Below are positions 27,108 to 35,836 of a stretch of 64,000 nucleotides of DNA, piece after piece. The position numbers and the translations under genes are program-made. The notes beneath the pieces are model-generated. The model saw only the letters and a program-made list of their open reading frames with translations. It had not been told where the DNA came from and ran no database searches. The stretch covers positions 915,548-979,547 of the forward strand of contig KE159599.1 in assembly GCA_000403275.2 (NCBI GenBank). Direction: 5' to 3'. This DNA is from Lachnospiraceae bacterium 28-4 (GTDB lineage: Bacteria > Bacillota > Clostridia > Lachnospirales > Lachnospiraceae). Within the stretch, counting starts at the first letter, position 1, and every line of letters starts with the position of its first letter.

Positions 27108-29480
27108 TTAACTTTGCGCCCGCATCTGTTCTACCAGGGATTGCTTTTTCTGTCTGCGTACCATCCAGACTGACAGGATTACCTCCATGCCAAACAGCAC
27201 AAGGAGGAACAGCCCCATTTGCAGGAACGGGAACCGATATGGGACAACTGTACCGGCAAAGGATTTCTTACTTACTTCCGCACAAATTACCATGGAAAAC
27301 GGTACCCCCAGAATTAAAACCGTAAGCGACGCAAAAAGCGCATAGCACATTCCCTCAATGACACTCATCCGACACAGCTGCTTCCCGGTCAGTCCAACGG
27401 AGCGCAGGATGCTGTTCTCCCGCTTCCGGGATATCTGGTTGGAAAGCGTCGTATTGATCAGATTGACAACGCCAAACAGGAAGAGCAGCCAGGAAAGAGC
27501 CTGTAGGCTGCCAAAAATTATGCTGCTCTGCATTTTCTCATATTCGATATGTGTGGCTATGGTATCCATTCCAAGATTGCTGCGGCCGGATACGATCTCC
27601 TGCAGACTGTTTTCCACGGACTCTGCTTTTTTCGGGTCGCTGACAATGCTCCAGGAATAGTCAAAGCTTTCGATTTCGGGATGGAGTTCATGAAACAGCT
27701 CTTCCGGCGCAAACAAACCCGCGGAATCTATCGTAAGCGCGCCATGTCCGTTTGCCGTCTTTGCCGTATCAAACAATCCGGATATAGTAACTGTCACGGT
27801 TTTCTGACCCAGGGTCAGTTCCATGGTGGATCCAACATCCATACCGGTATAGTGTTTCTGATAATTTGTACCCAAAAGGATGCTGTGGGTATCCGCCGGC
27901 ATGACGCCGGATACCAGCGCAGCTTCCACATCCATGCGGTTTGAGTCCGTCAGCATATCGCACATACCGGCTTCGGCTCTTTCGGAAGTTCCGAATTTTG
28001 CGTGCAAAGACCGGCGGGCGGCCAACACATTCCTCACCCCGTCCACAGAAAGGAGCTCCTGCCGCAGTTCTTCATTCAGCGGATTGCCTGCAACCATGAT
28101 CTCTTCCTCCGGCTGCTCTGAGGACAGATAAAGCTTATAATCTCCGTCCGGGAAAAACAGCCTTGCGGCCTGCTCCGGTGACCGTGTCAGAGCTATGGAG
28201 GATACCACCAGAAGAAGGATTCCGCCAAGACTTAAAGATACTGCAATACTCACTGACTTCTTGCGGTCACGTCCAAAATTTGCAAATCCCATAGTCACAG
28301 GGCTTAATTTCCGGTGTTTCTTTCTGCTATGAGTCTTTTCCTGCCCTGCCAAAAAACGCATTGCCTCCAGCGGTGAGATGCCCGCAGCTATTTTGACCGG
28401 CCTATGAACGGAAGACGCCACCATGATCCAGCAGATTGCCGCAGTCAAAAGCACAGCTGCCCCATAATAAGCCCCATGAAACCCTTTGGGGAACAGGAGC
28501 AGACCGCCGCCCACACCCAGCAGGATGCCGATCAGCATTCCAATGCCGCCCAGCCTCCGGCTCTCCTTTTTCACAACGCGCCGGATCTGTTTTGGTGTTG
28601 CACCGATAGCGCGGAGCTGCCCATAGCTTTGTATTCTGTCGTTTACAGAGATACGGAAAATACTCTGGATGACCACATATCCGCCGGCCAGCACAAGGGC
28701 AGCTATACCAAAAATGGTCACAAAGTCAATGGACCTGGAATTAGAAGCAAAATAATTGCTGTTCATTCCCACATGTGAAGAGCCAAACTGTGCTGCAATC
28801 TCCCGGCAGCGGGCAGCCATAGTCTCCTGGCCCATCTGCCTGTCATTTTTGAAATGTACATAGGCGCGGTACCCAGCAGGGTCGAATCCAGGCCACTGCG
28901 TCAATGCCGCTTTGGATACAGCAACAGCAAAGATATTAGCTTCTTTTTCGCCTGCACCCTCCAGGATGCCTGTCACAGTATAATCCCCATAAAAACTTTC
29001 CGTATCCAGCCGGACTGTCTCACCGATTTTGACATTCAGTCCGTAAACAGACAAGAAAGATTCGCTGACAGCGATTTCATCCGCCAGTTCTGGGAGCCGC
29101 CCCTTTACCAGTTCCATCTGGCTGCGGGCAATATACATCATGTCGCTGTCGCAGTACACATAGGAGGCATTGTATCCCTGCCTGGAATGCTCCTGACCCA
29201 GCAAATAGTATTCGCCCACGCGGGCAAAATCTGGCAGCTCTTTCAAAGCCGCAACCTGGGATTCATCCATGCCACCCAAAACCGCTTCATAGGTATCAGC
29301 CACCTGATTACGCTGGATCTGTACAATAGAGACAGATATTACCGCTGCAAAGCAGACAAGGAATGCCGCCAAAGCGACAGCAACCACCACCATCAGGTTC
29401 CGGCGTTTCTCGCTGGCAAGGCTCCGCCTCGCCAACTTCTTCACAATGGCACTGGTGTCATTTTCAAAAGGCCATGTCAT
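27108..29480 (-). CDS. Large FtsX-like ABC permease, second copy
   Basis: A 790-residue ABC exporter-type permease with the MacB/FtsX layout twice: N-terminal helix (residues 28-50), extracellular domain, then three helices around residues 250-370. A second TM helix (about 405-430), a second extracellular region and three C-terminal helices follow. It starts MTWPFENDTSA, the same ten-residue opening as the gene before it, and the two are clearly paralogues. AAAGGAGG precedes the ATG. Fed by the ABC ATPase at 31940, and probably exporting or sensing an antimicrobial peptide, by family analogy. Confidence 0.85.
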   Translation of the reverse strand: MTWPFENDTSAIVKKLARRSLASEKRRNLMVVVAVALAAFLVCFAAVISVSIVQIQRNQVADTYEAVLGGMDESQVAALKELPDFARVGEYYLLGQEHSRQGYNASYVYCDSDMMYIARSQMELVKGRLPELADEIAVSESFLSVYGLNVKIGETVRLDTESFYGDYTVTGILEGAGEKEANIFAVAVSKAALTQWPGFDPAGYRAYVHFKNDRQMGQETMAARCREIAAQFGSSHVGMNSNYFASNSRSIDFVTIFGIAALVLAGGYVVIQSIFRISVNDRIQSYGQLRAIGATPKQIRRVVKKESRRLGGIGMLIGILLGVGGGLLLFPKGFHGAYYGAAVLLTAAICWIMVASSVHRPVKIAAGISPLEAMRFLAGQEKTHSRKKHRKLSPVTMGFANFGRDRKKSVSIAVSLSLGGILLLVVSSIALTRSPEQAARLFFPDGDYKLYLSSEQPEEEIMVAGNPLNEELRQELLSVDGVRNVLAARRSLHAKFGTSERAEAGMCDMLTDSNRMDVEAALVSGVMPADTHSILLGTNYQKHYTGMDVGSTMELTLGQKTVTVTISGLFDTAKTANGHGALTIDSAGLFAPEELFHELHPEIESFDYSWSIVSDPKKAESVENSLQEIVSGRSNLGMDTIATHIEYEKMQSSIIFGSLQALSWLLFLFGVVNLINTTLSNQISRKRENSILRSVGLTGKQLCRMSVIEGMCYALFASLTVLILGVPFSMVICAEVSKKSFAGTVVPYRFPFLQMGLFLLVLFGMEVILSVWMVRRQKKQSLVEQMRAQS

Positions 29481-29530
29481 ATTCGTTTCCCTCCTTTGTC
29501 TGTAATACCGCTATTTCATATGAAAAGAAT

Positions 29531-31924
29531 TCAGTCCGCCGCCCTGATCCGCTCCACAAGGGAAAGCCTTCCGATATATCGAACCGCACAGACCGAGAAT
29601 ACCGCCTGTACCAAAAACAGCGCAGCCGCAAACACCAGTACCTGGAACACCGGGAAATGGTACGTGAGTTTCCCAAACATGCCAATCTGATCAAACACCC
29701 TGCACAAGGCCAGGCTGCACACAGTTCCCAGTGTCAGGGTCACAAGCAGCGTGATCCCCACGTAGTACAGACACTCAAAGGACAGCATCCGGAACAGCTG
29801 ATGGCCGCTCATGCCAACGGACTGGAATACGCCAAATTCCTGCTGGCGGGTAAGAAGGTTGGTAATCAGCGTGTTGGCAAGATTGATCAGGGCAAACACA
29901 AAGATAAAGACCAGAATACTGTAAAGCCGGGTCAGTTCCCCACGCATGCCGGTCTTAAGTTCAGCCGTCAGATCATAAAGACCGTAGACTCCCACCCGTT
30001 CATCGGGTATAGCGCCAAATACTGCCCGCCGCAGCTGTTCACTGTCCTGTTCTGTGTGGAGATTTACGCAGCCTGTAAAATCCGATATTTCCGGATAAAG
30101 GACGGACAGTTCTTCCTCAGGCAGAATAAAAAAATGAGCTGTGTTGCAGATTGGAACATTCTCGACAATACCCATCACGGTATAAGTCTTCCTCTGTCCG
30201 TTGTAACAGGAAACGGTGACGGTATCCCCGACCTGATAATCTGTCCTGTAAATCTCTTTCAGCGTGCTGCCTGACGGGCAGACCAAAATGCCGCTTCCAT
30301 CCACCAGCTGCCGGTAATCTGCGGTTCCCTCAAGAACTGCTCCGCCAGCATACATCTTCGCCATATCCTCCCGGTCAATTCCCCTGACAATAAAAGGCTC
30401 ATGCTCACGGTTGCCCGGGATTTCGCTGATGGCAGGGATTTCCACGCAGGCCATGCTGTATGCCGTGACGTAATCCACGTTCAAAATAGAGGCGAGTTCT
30501 TTTTGCTGATCCTGTCCCAAAGGATTATTTTTCTGCATCTCGTAAAATTCCCGGCCTGCGCAGTCTTCATATTGTAAAAGGTACTGGCTCCTGTCCCCAA
30601 ACTGGGATCTGGCCATTTCTTCTACATCCACCGAATTTGCATAGGCGGAAATACACAAAAGCAGAATCCCGGTCAGGCTTAAGGACAGAGCCGTCACAAA
30701 AGCCTTTTTGCGGTTCCGGGAGAAGTTCATCAGGGCCAGCCTGGTTATGGTCAGGCGGCGGTGCCGCTGTCCGGAAATGCTGCGTCCCTGATACCCGGAA
30801 TAGGCAGTGGTCCGGATGGCTTCAATAGCAGATACTTTTCCTACCATAGATAAGGGTTTTCTGGTGGCAGCCAGAACCATTCCATAAGTCAGAAATAGAA
30901 TGACCATTGCAGACCGGATATTGTCATGCCAGGACCAGTAACCGGGTACGGCGATCAGGGCGATCACTGCGGCAAGAATCAGTCCAAGGGGAACAGCCAG
31001 GACAGTCAGGAATCGCCTCTCCCGCTTGACCACCCGCTTTAACTGCTGCGGCGTTGTTCCAAGCACTTTTAAACGCCCGTATTCCCGCATTTTTCCCATC
31101 ACGGAGATGTAGAAAATATTGTAGATCACAATCGCACAGATGACGGCAATCAGTACCGACAGGGCATAAATCTCCATTCCGCTTCCCAGATAAAGATCCA
31201 TCATTCCAAAATAGTTGGAGCTGTAAAAGGTCCGATCCGCCGGTATTCCCATTTCTGTGAAAAACCTTTCGATGTCTGTCCGAAGCCTTTCCGGCTCCAT
31301 TACCTGGCTCCCTTCAAAACGGAAGCGCAGCTCATAAGGAGCCTGGTGAATGCCTGTATCCACGGCAATTTCCGGAATCCAGACCGTGAAAATCCGGCTG
31401 CTATTCTCCGATTCCAGAATTCCTGTGACGGTATAGAGATTCTCGCCGCCGCCAAGGTTCAGGGTAACCGTCTGGCCGATTTCTGCCGGAAGGTTAAAAT
31501 AGCCGAAAAAAGAGCGCTCTATACAAAGCTCATTTTCTGCCTGGGGATAAGCCCCGGCAATTTTGCCGTATCCCATCAGGTCGATCATCTCAGGACTCAC
31601 AAAGCTGACGTTCAATACGCTGTCCTCATGGCGGACAGAAGCGACATCTGCTGCATACCCCCATTTTTCAAACTTGCCCGCATCCACAAGCCGGGTAACC
31701 TCTTCTCTGGTCAGCCCGTCGCAGCCGGCCTGATACTGTCCCAGAATATTGTCCAGTGTCTTCTTCTGCTGTGCCGAGTAGATAAAGCAGAGGGTTCCCA
31801 TCAGACAGACGGCAAGGGCAATCGTAAGAATGATAAAAATGCTTCGGCGTCTGTCGGCTTTTATACTTCGGCCTGCCAGTTTCTTTTCCACCCTGCTGGT
31901 GTCATTTTCAAAAGGCCATGTCAT
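29531..31924 (-). CDS. Large FtsX-like ABC permease, first copy
   Basis: A 797-residue paralogue of the next gene, starting MTWPFENDTSRVEKKLAGRS, with the same arrangement of two FtsX cores (GTTPQQLKRVVKRERR near the first; FGVFQSVGMSGHQLFRM near the last). It follows the ATPase by 15 bases, with AAAGGAGGT at ideal distance. The two permeases differ throughout the extracellular domains, which suggests a heterodimeric transporter rather than a duplicated redundant gene. Substrate unknown. Confidence 0.86.
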   Translation of the reverse strand: MTWPFENDTSRVEKKLAGRSIKADRRRSIFIILTIALAVCLMGTLCFIYSAQQKKTLDNILGQYQAGCDGLTREEVTRLVDAGKFEKWGYAADVASVRHEDSVLNVSFVSPEMIDLMGYGKIAGAYPQAENELCIERSFFGYFNLPAEIGQTVTLNLGGGENLYTVTGILESENSSRIFTVWIPEIAVDTGIHQAPYELRFRFEGSQVMEPERLRTDIERFFTEMGIPADRTFYSSNYFGMMDLYLGSGMEIYALSVLIAVICAIVIYNIFYISVMGKMREYGRLKVLGTTPQQLKRVVKRERRFLTVLAVPLGLILAAVIALIAVPGYWSWHDNIRSAMVILFLTYGMVLAATRKPLSMVGKVSAIEAIRTTAYSGYQGRSISGQRHRRLTITRLALMNFSRNRKKAFVTALSLSLTGILLLCISAYANSVDVEEMARSQFGDRSQYLLQYEDCAGREFYEMQKNNPLGQDQQKELASILNVDYVTAYSMACVEIPAISEIPGNREHEPFIVRGIDREDMAKMYAGGAVLEGTADYRQLVDGSGILVCPSGSTLKEIYRTDYQVGDTVTVSCYNGQRKTYTVMGIVENVPICNTAHFFILPEEELSVLYPEISDFTGCVNLHTEQDSEQLRRAVFGAIPDERVGVYGLYDLTAELKTGMRGELTRLYSILVFIFVFALINLANTLITNLLTRQQEFGVFQSVGMSGHQLFRMLSFECLYYVGITLLVTLTLGTVCSLALCRVFDQIGMFGKLTYHFPVFQVLVFAAALFLVQAVFSVCAVRYIGRLSLVERIRAAD

Positions 31925-31939
31925 AATCCGCTACCTCCT

Positions 31940-32605
31940 TTATCCCATGATCCTGCCGTCCTCAATCCTTACAATCCGGTCGGCAAGCTGGGCAATCTCG
32001 TTATTGTGGGTAATCATGACAATGGTCTGGTTAAACTCCATGCTGGTACGTTTTAAAAGCCCCAGTACATCGGCGCTGGTTTTGGAATCCAGGTTGCCCG
32101 TGGGTTCGTCAGCCAGGATGATAGCAGGTTTAGTGATCAGGGCGCGGGCAATGGCGACACGCTGCTGCTGTCCGCCGGAAAGGTTGTTTGGCATATTGTT
32201 AAGCTTATCTTCCAATGCCAGCATCTCCACAATCTCGTCCATGAACTTCTCATCTGCCGTGTCACCGTCCAGTTCCACAGGCAGGACAATATTTTCATAA
32301 ACATTCAAGATCGGAACAAGGTTATAGTTCTGGAATATAAAACCGATGTTGCGGCGGCGGAAGATGGTCAGCTCCTCATCATTCTTTTTTGCCAGTTCAT
32401 CCCCACGGACAATGACGCTGCCGGACGTGGGCGTATCCAGCCCGCCCATCATGTTAAGCAAGGTGGATTTACCGCTGCCGGATGTTCCGACTATCGCCAC
32501 AAATTCACCCTGTTCCACAGAGAGGTTGACGCCGTCTAAGGCGCGGGTAATGTTTGGCTCGGCGCCATAATACTTTTTCAAATCGATTGCTTGTAATACA
32601 CTCAT
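31940..32605 (-). CDS. ABC transporter ATP-binding protein (MacB/LolD type)
   Basis: A 221-residue ATPase. Walker A GTSGSGKSTLLN (about residue 43), Q-loop region FIFQNYNLVPIL, signature LSGGQQQRVAIARAL and Walker B ILADEPTGNLDSKTS are intact. It energises the two FtsX-like permeases downstream. The start MSVLQAIDLKK has GGAAGGAG; the frame to 32692 has several earlier ATGs but those overlap the regulatory region. A promoter with response-regulator-type direct repeats lies about 75 bases upstream. Confidence 0.93.
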   Translation of the reverse strand: MSVLQAIDLKKYYGAEPNITRALDGVNLSVEQGEFVAIVGTSGSGKSTLLNMMGGLDTPTSGSVIVRGDELAKKNDEELTIFRRRNIGFIFQNYNLVPILNVYENIVLPVELDGDTADEKFMDEIVEMLALEDKLNNMPNNLSGGQQQRVAIARALITKPAIILADEPTGNLDSKTSADVLGLLKRTSMEFNQTIVMITHNNEIAQLADRIVRIEDGRIMG

Positions 32606-32678
32606 AATCAAATGCTCCTTCCAAGGCTTTTTGCCTGTCAATAAAGAGCTTTCGCTCTTAGAACTCCGTTCTTCGGAC

Positions 32679-32708
32679 ATTATAAAATCCAAATGTCACA
32701 GAAATGTC
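32679..32708 (-). promoter_or_regulatory. ABC-operon promoter with response-regulator direct repeats
   Basis: On the minus strand two copies of GACATTT with an 11-base period (plus coordinates 32691-32697 and 32702-32708) sit six bases ahead of TATAAT (32679-32684). The repeats occupy the -35 region, where no TTGACA is seen. This is the expected arrangement for activation by an OmpR-type regulator. The same repeats occur upstream of the response-regulator gene. Confidence 0.6.
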
Positions 32709-32718
32709 CGAAGCGGCA

Positions 32719-32763
32719 TAAAAAATACGGCTGAAATGTTACAAGCCTCGGACATTTCAGCCG
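32719..32763 (-). terminator. Intrinsic terminator after the sensor kinase gene
   Basis: Perfect 12-base arms CGGCTGAAATGT and ACATTTCAGCCG, with a 12-base loop, followed on the minus strand by TATTTTTT. It lies between the kinase stop (32847) and the ABC promoter, so the regulatory genes and the transporter form separate transcripts. Confidence 0.8.
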
Positions 32764-32846
32764 AAAACCCACCGCTGGCAGCTTTACCGGCGCACTGCTG
32801 CGAAAAAATTTACATCGGACAACTAAGAATGTTCTTCTGCCATGTG

Positions 32847-33878
32847 CTATCTTGTAGGGAGCATAATGGAAAATTCCGAACCCTTGCCCGGCTCCGAAGC
32901 AACTTTGATATAGCCGCCCTGCCGTGTTACGATCTCGCGGGCCAGATACAGGCCAATGCCCACGCCCTGCTGTTCGTGTACTTCTTCCTCACGATAGAAT
33001 CGCCGGAAAATAGCGGCCTGATTGCTCTCGGAAATACCCTTGCCGGTATCGGATACACTAAGTTTTACATACATTTCCCATTGCTCTACCGAAATTCGGA
33101 TTGCTCCTCCCGCCGGGGTATACTTCACCGCATTGTCCAGCAGGTTGAACACTGCTTCCGCCGTCCACTTGCTGTCATGGGAAAGGAGAAGATCCTCCGG
33201 ACAGTCCACCGTTACGGAAATATTCTTTTTCTCCGCCGCATATACGATGCCGCTACAGGCCATCGCCAGCGTATCGATCAGAGGGGCGTCTTTCTTTTCC
33301 AACCGGATTGCCCCGGTTTCCAACCGGGAGGTTTTCACAAGGGCCTGAAAAAGAAATTCCAGCTTGTCCGTCTGGTTCCGGATGCCCTGTAGGAACTCCT
33401 GCTGTTCTTCTTCTGTGACAGACTTTGAAAGCAGCGTGTCCGTCACCATTTTCAGATTGCTTACCGGTGTTTTCACCTGATGGGAGACATCTGACACCAG
33501 CATCTGCAGCTCCTGCCGTTCCTCATCCACCTTCCGCCGGTTCTCCTGCATGATATCGTACAACCGGGACAGACGGTAACCGATACGGGCAAAAAGTGTT
33601 TCTCTGTCCGCAACACGCATCGGTTCTTCGCTTCCGCTTATCATCTGATCCATTGCCCGGCACAGTTCCCTGGTAAATACGGAAAGCCGTTTACTGAAAA
33701 CAACTGTCAGAAGGAACATCCAGGCAAGAGCACAGAGCATCAGCAGCCCGCCGCCGACCAGCACCCAACTCTCGCCTGTCATCCATAAGAGAACGGCACA
33801 AATGGCCAACATGGAAATCGCCATACCAACCCAGGTCAGCAGGAATATCTTTTTTACAGAGATCCTCCCCAGACTCAT
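32847..33878 (-). CDS. Sensor histidine kinase
   Basis: A 343-residue membrane kinase. Two adjacent TM helices (about residues 13-30 and 38-58) with almost no extracytoplasmic loop resemble the intramembrane-sensing class. A linker and dimerisation helix contain SDVSHQVKTPVSNLKMV (phospho-acceptor His). The ATPase domain has NLLDNAVKYTP, DTGKGI and GIGLYLAREI. The start MSLGRISVKK overlaps the response-regulator stop as ATGA with GGGAGG upstream. It probably senses through the large permeases, as in peptide-detoxification systems; this is analogy. Confidence 0.9.
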   Translation of the reverse strand: MSLGRISVKKIFLLTWVGMAISMLAICAVLLWMTGESWVLVGGGLLMLCALAWMFLLTVVFSKRLSVFTRELCRAMDQMISGSEEPMRVADRETLFARIGYRLSRLYDIMQENRRKVDEERQELQMLVSDVSHQVKTPVSNLKMVTDTLLSKSVTEEEQQEFLQGIRNQTDKLEFLFQALVKTSRLETGAIRLEKKDAPLIDTLAMACSGIVYAAEKKNISVTVDCPEDLLLSHDSKWTAEAVFNLLDNAVKYTPAGGAIRISVEQWEMYVKLSVSDTGKGISESNQAAIFRRFYREEEVHEQQGVGIGLYLAREIVTRQGGYIKVASEPGKGSEFSIMLPTR

Positions 33879-34564
33879 TTTCTCTCGCCTCCCATCCACT
33901 GATACCCAATTCCGTAAATCGTTTTGATATAAGTATCGCCATCAGCCTCAATCTTGCCCCGTATCCGGCTGATGGAGGTAGTCAGGGTGTGTTCGTCCAC
34001 ATAGTTTTCATCTGCATCCCACAGCCGTTCCAAAAGGCGCTGCCTGGTCAGGATCTGTTTGGGATTTTTGCAGAACAGGTACAGCATCTTATACTCCATA
34101 GGGGAAAGGATAAGGGATTTACCATTCAACGAGGCGGACTGTTCCGAAAAGCCCAAAAACAGCCTGCCGTCATCATAGAAATCTTTTGCCAGCCCCCGGT
34201 GTTCCAGCATGGAGAACATTGCCCGTATTTTCCGCAGCAGCGCCCCAATGGAAAAAGGCTTGGTGATATAATCCACCGCCCCGACTTCATACCCCCGGAT
34301 CTGGTCGCTCTCCTGATCATTAGCCGTCAGGAAAATCACCAGCGTGTCAGGATTCTCCGGCTTTATGAGCCTGCACAGGTCATAACCGCTGCCGTCCGGC
34401 AGGTTGATATCCAGAAGTACCAGATCATATTCCGTCTGCGTCAGTAACTGGGTAGCTGTGCCTGCATTCAGGGCTGATACGGTATCGTAACCCTCAGAAA
34501 TCAGGTTGTAAGTCAGCGTTTTATTTAAAAGGGCGTCGTCCTCTACCAGCAAGATCTTTTTCAT
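33875..34564 (-). CDS. OmpR-family response regulator
   Basis: A 229-residue regulator with a receiver domain (LVEDDALLN acidic pair; LVLLDINLP phospho-Asp near residue 50; FLTAND; YITKPF) and a winged-helix effector (LSPMEYKMLYLFCKN; VDEHTLTTSISRIRGKIE). The start is ATG 34564, seven bases after AAGGAG; the GTG at 34570 is too close to that site. Translationally coupled to the kinase. Its likely DNA box, AAATGTY repeated every 11 bases, appears at its own promoter and at the ABC operon. Confidence 0.92.
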   Translation of the reverse strand: MKKILLVEDDALLNKTLTYNLISEGYDTVSALNAGTATQLLTQTEYDLVLLDINLPDGSGYDLCRLIKPENPDTLVIFLTANDQESDQIRGYEVGAVDYITKPFSIGALLRKIRAMFSMLEHRGLAKDFYDDGRLFLGFSEQSASLNGKSLILSPMEYKMLYLFCKNPKQILTRQRLLERLWDADENYVDEHTLTTSISRIRGKIEADGDTYIKTIYGIGYQWMGGERK

Positions 34565-34589
34565 ATCCACACTCCTTTATATTTTATTA

Positions 34590-34626
34590 CAATAAGCTGA
34601 CCCGCGGAGCGTGACAGCGTTTGTTG
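34590..34626 (+). repeat. Single copy of a 37-bp hairpin repeat
   Basis: A 37-base segment beginning CAATAAGCTGACCCGC and ending GTTTGTTG. It closely matches the tandem copies at 60796-60890. The centre can fold with seven of nine base pairs (CTGxCxCGC against GCGTGACAG). Here it lies in the leader region of the response-regulator gene. Confidence 0.6.
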
Positions 34627-34646
34627 TGAATGGCCGATTTTTTGTC

Positions 34647-34685
34647 ATTCACTATAGTTTAACAGGCAAATGTCCGCGAAATGTT
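34647..34685 (-). promoter_or_regulatory. Response-regulator promoter with the same direct repeats
   Basis: Plus-strand AAATGTC (34668-34674) and AAATGTT (34679-34685) repeat with an 11-base period. On the minus strand they precede candidate -10 boxes TAAACT (six bases away, the same spacing as at the ABC promoter) or TATAGT (11 bases away). This suggests autoregulation. Confidence 0.55.
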
Positions 34686-34699
34686 ACAACTGGCAATTT

Positions 34700-34900
34700 T
34701 CATTTAAAAACAAAAATTTCTTCAATCGGTACTTCTACGGCCCTGGAAATATCGATTGCCAGCTTCAACGACGGATTATACTGCGCCTTTTCCAGACGCA
34801 TGATCGTTTCCCGGCGCACTCCTACTTTTTCTGCCAGCTGCTCCTGTGTCAGATCCTTCATTCGCCGGTACTTTTTTAATCTGCATTCAAATTCTGCCAT
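34700..34900 (-). CDS. XRE-family regulator (Cro/CI-like, short)
   Basis: A 66-residue protein that is one helix-turn-helix: MKDLTQEQLAEKVGVRRETI and RLEKAQYNPSLKLAIDISRA with the typical C-terminal VPIEEIFVFK. It follows the DUF3796-like membrane gene by three bases, so both come from the promoter at 35618-35646. It very probably represses that operon through the perfect 16-base-arm palindrome at the promoter. Start MAEFECRLKKYR follows GGAAGGCGAGG. Confidence 0.87.
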   Translation of the reverse strand: MAEFECRLKKYRRMKDLTQEQLAEKVGVRRETIMRLEKAQYNPSLKLAIDISRAVEVPIEEIFVFK

Positions 34901-34903
34901 ATC

Positions 34904-35572
34904 CTATTCCTCGCCTTCCTCTGCCTGGTCGTCATGGTCATATCGGTACAGCAAATATTCAGAGAGGAAAATCCCCAAAGCGAATGCAAGGGAAAAAGTA
35001 ATAATTGCAGCAATCAGGGTATACTCAAGATTTCCAAAAAGTTTTCCCTGACAAAGAATTATCAGAGCAATAAGCATGACTCCAAAAGTAATTTTATACG
35101 CTTTCAGCTTAGCGCGGGCAATGTTCTCACGAAAGCGCTCATCCATAAATGTCCCTGACATCTTTCCCTCATAGTAAAAACCAAAAAAACCGAAGAACAG
35201 AAAAAACGCAAACGGAAAAACTGTACCATCCACAGAGTATGTCCAAAAACCGGCAAACCCCAAAAATCCCAATACACCTAAACACCCCAGTTTTGGATTT
35301 ATCTTACGAGTGATGCCTGTTTCTTCTGCTTGCCTCTGCTTTTTTCCTGCATGGATAAAAAGCATGACAAACAATGCAACAAGATAAATGCAAGCGAGAG
35401 AAACCGAAACAATCATCGGCAAATCCCTTATCTCAAATACATAATTCTTGAAATCCATTGGGACTACCAGGCGGGAATCATTAAAAGCAATCGCATACCA
35501 CAACGAAAGAAACACACTCAGCACACAAACTCCCCCACAGCCGATCCAAATTTTCATCTTATTCGTTTTCAT
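34904..35572 (-). CDS. DUF3796-like membrane protein paired with XRE regulator
   Basis: A 222-residue protein with six hydrophobic segments and the repeated Gly-Phe block KLGCLGVLGFLGFAGFW plus FFGFFGFYYEGKMSGTF, typical of DUF3796 proteins that are always beside small XRE regulators. GGAGG precedes MKTNKMKIW. Its C-terminus is acidic. Function of the family is unknown; the pair often flanks ABC exporters or resistance genes, as here. Confidence 0.75.
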   Translation of the reverse strand: MKTNKMKIWIGCGGVCVLSVFLSLWYAIAFNDSRLVVPMDFKNYVFEIRDLPMIVSVSLACIYLVALFVMLFIHAGKKQRQAEETGITRKINPKLGCLGVLGFLGFAGFWTYSVDGTVFPFAFFLFFGFFGFYYEGKMSGTFMDERFRENIARAKLKAYKITFGVMLIALIILCQGKLFGNLEYTLIAAIITFSLAFALGIFLSEYLLYRYDHDDQAEEGEE

Positions 35573-35588
35573 ATTATTCCTCCTTTTG

Positions 35589-35629
35589 TAGAGATATATT
35601 TATCTCTTTATGTGATAAATATATCTCTA
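35589..35629. promoter_or_regulatory. Palindromic operator over the XRE/DUF3796 promoter
   Basis: Perfect 16-base arms TAGAGATATATTTATC and GATAAATATATCTCTA, nine bases apart. The right arm contains the -10 box of the minus-strand promoter, and the element ends 17 bases before the DUF3796-like start codon. Binding would block RNA polymerase, so the XRE protein is the obvious ligand. Confidence 0.75.
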
Positions 35630-35646
35630 CCCTTGCTTTTTGTCAA
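35618..35646 (-). promoter_or_regulatory. Sigma-A promoter of DUF3796-XRE operon
   Basis: On the minus strand TTGACA (35641-35646) and TATATT (35618-35623) are separated by 17 bases. The -10 box is inside the operator arm. Confidence 0.75.
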
Positions 35647-35764
35647 TAGAAAAGAGAGAAATATATCACATTTATCATATATTTTCCCACGCCTGGCTCC
35701 ATTTTTTCACATTTCCTGTCCACATTTACTCCCAACAATAATACCCGCGCCAAATACCAAAATA

Positions 35765-35802
35765 AAAGCGGACTCCAGGCACCAATGCCTGTTTTCCGCT
35801 TT
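35765..35802 (-). terminator. Intrinsic terminator after ctpA-lipoprotein operon
   Basis: Arms AAAGCGGA and TCCGCTTT enclose a second short stem (AGGC/GCCT), followed on the minus strand by TTTTATTTTGG. It lies 35 bases downstream of the lipoprotein stop codon. Confidence 0.75.
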
Positions 35803-35836
35803 CTTCCGTAATCATTATATCCTTTCCTGCCGCCTG

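Noticed and set aside
27099-27114. 16-base perfect palindrome AAGTTAAATTTAACTT at the end of the second permease
   Set aside because: It overlaps the stop codon region and is AT-rich; no operator or terminator function can be supported.
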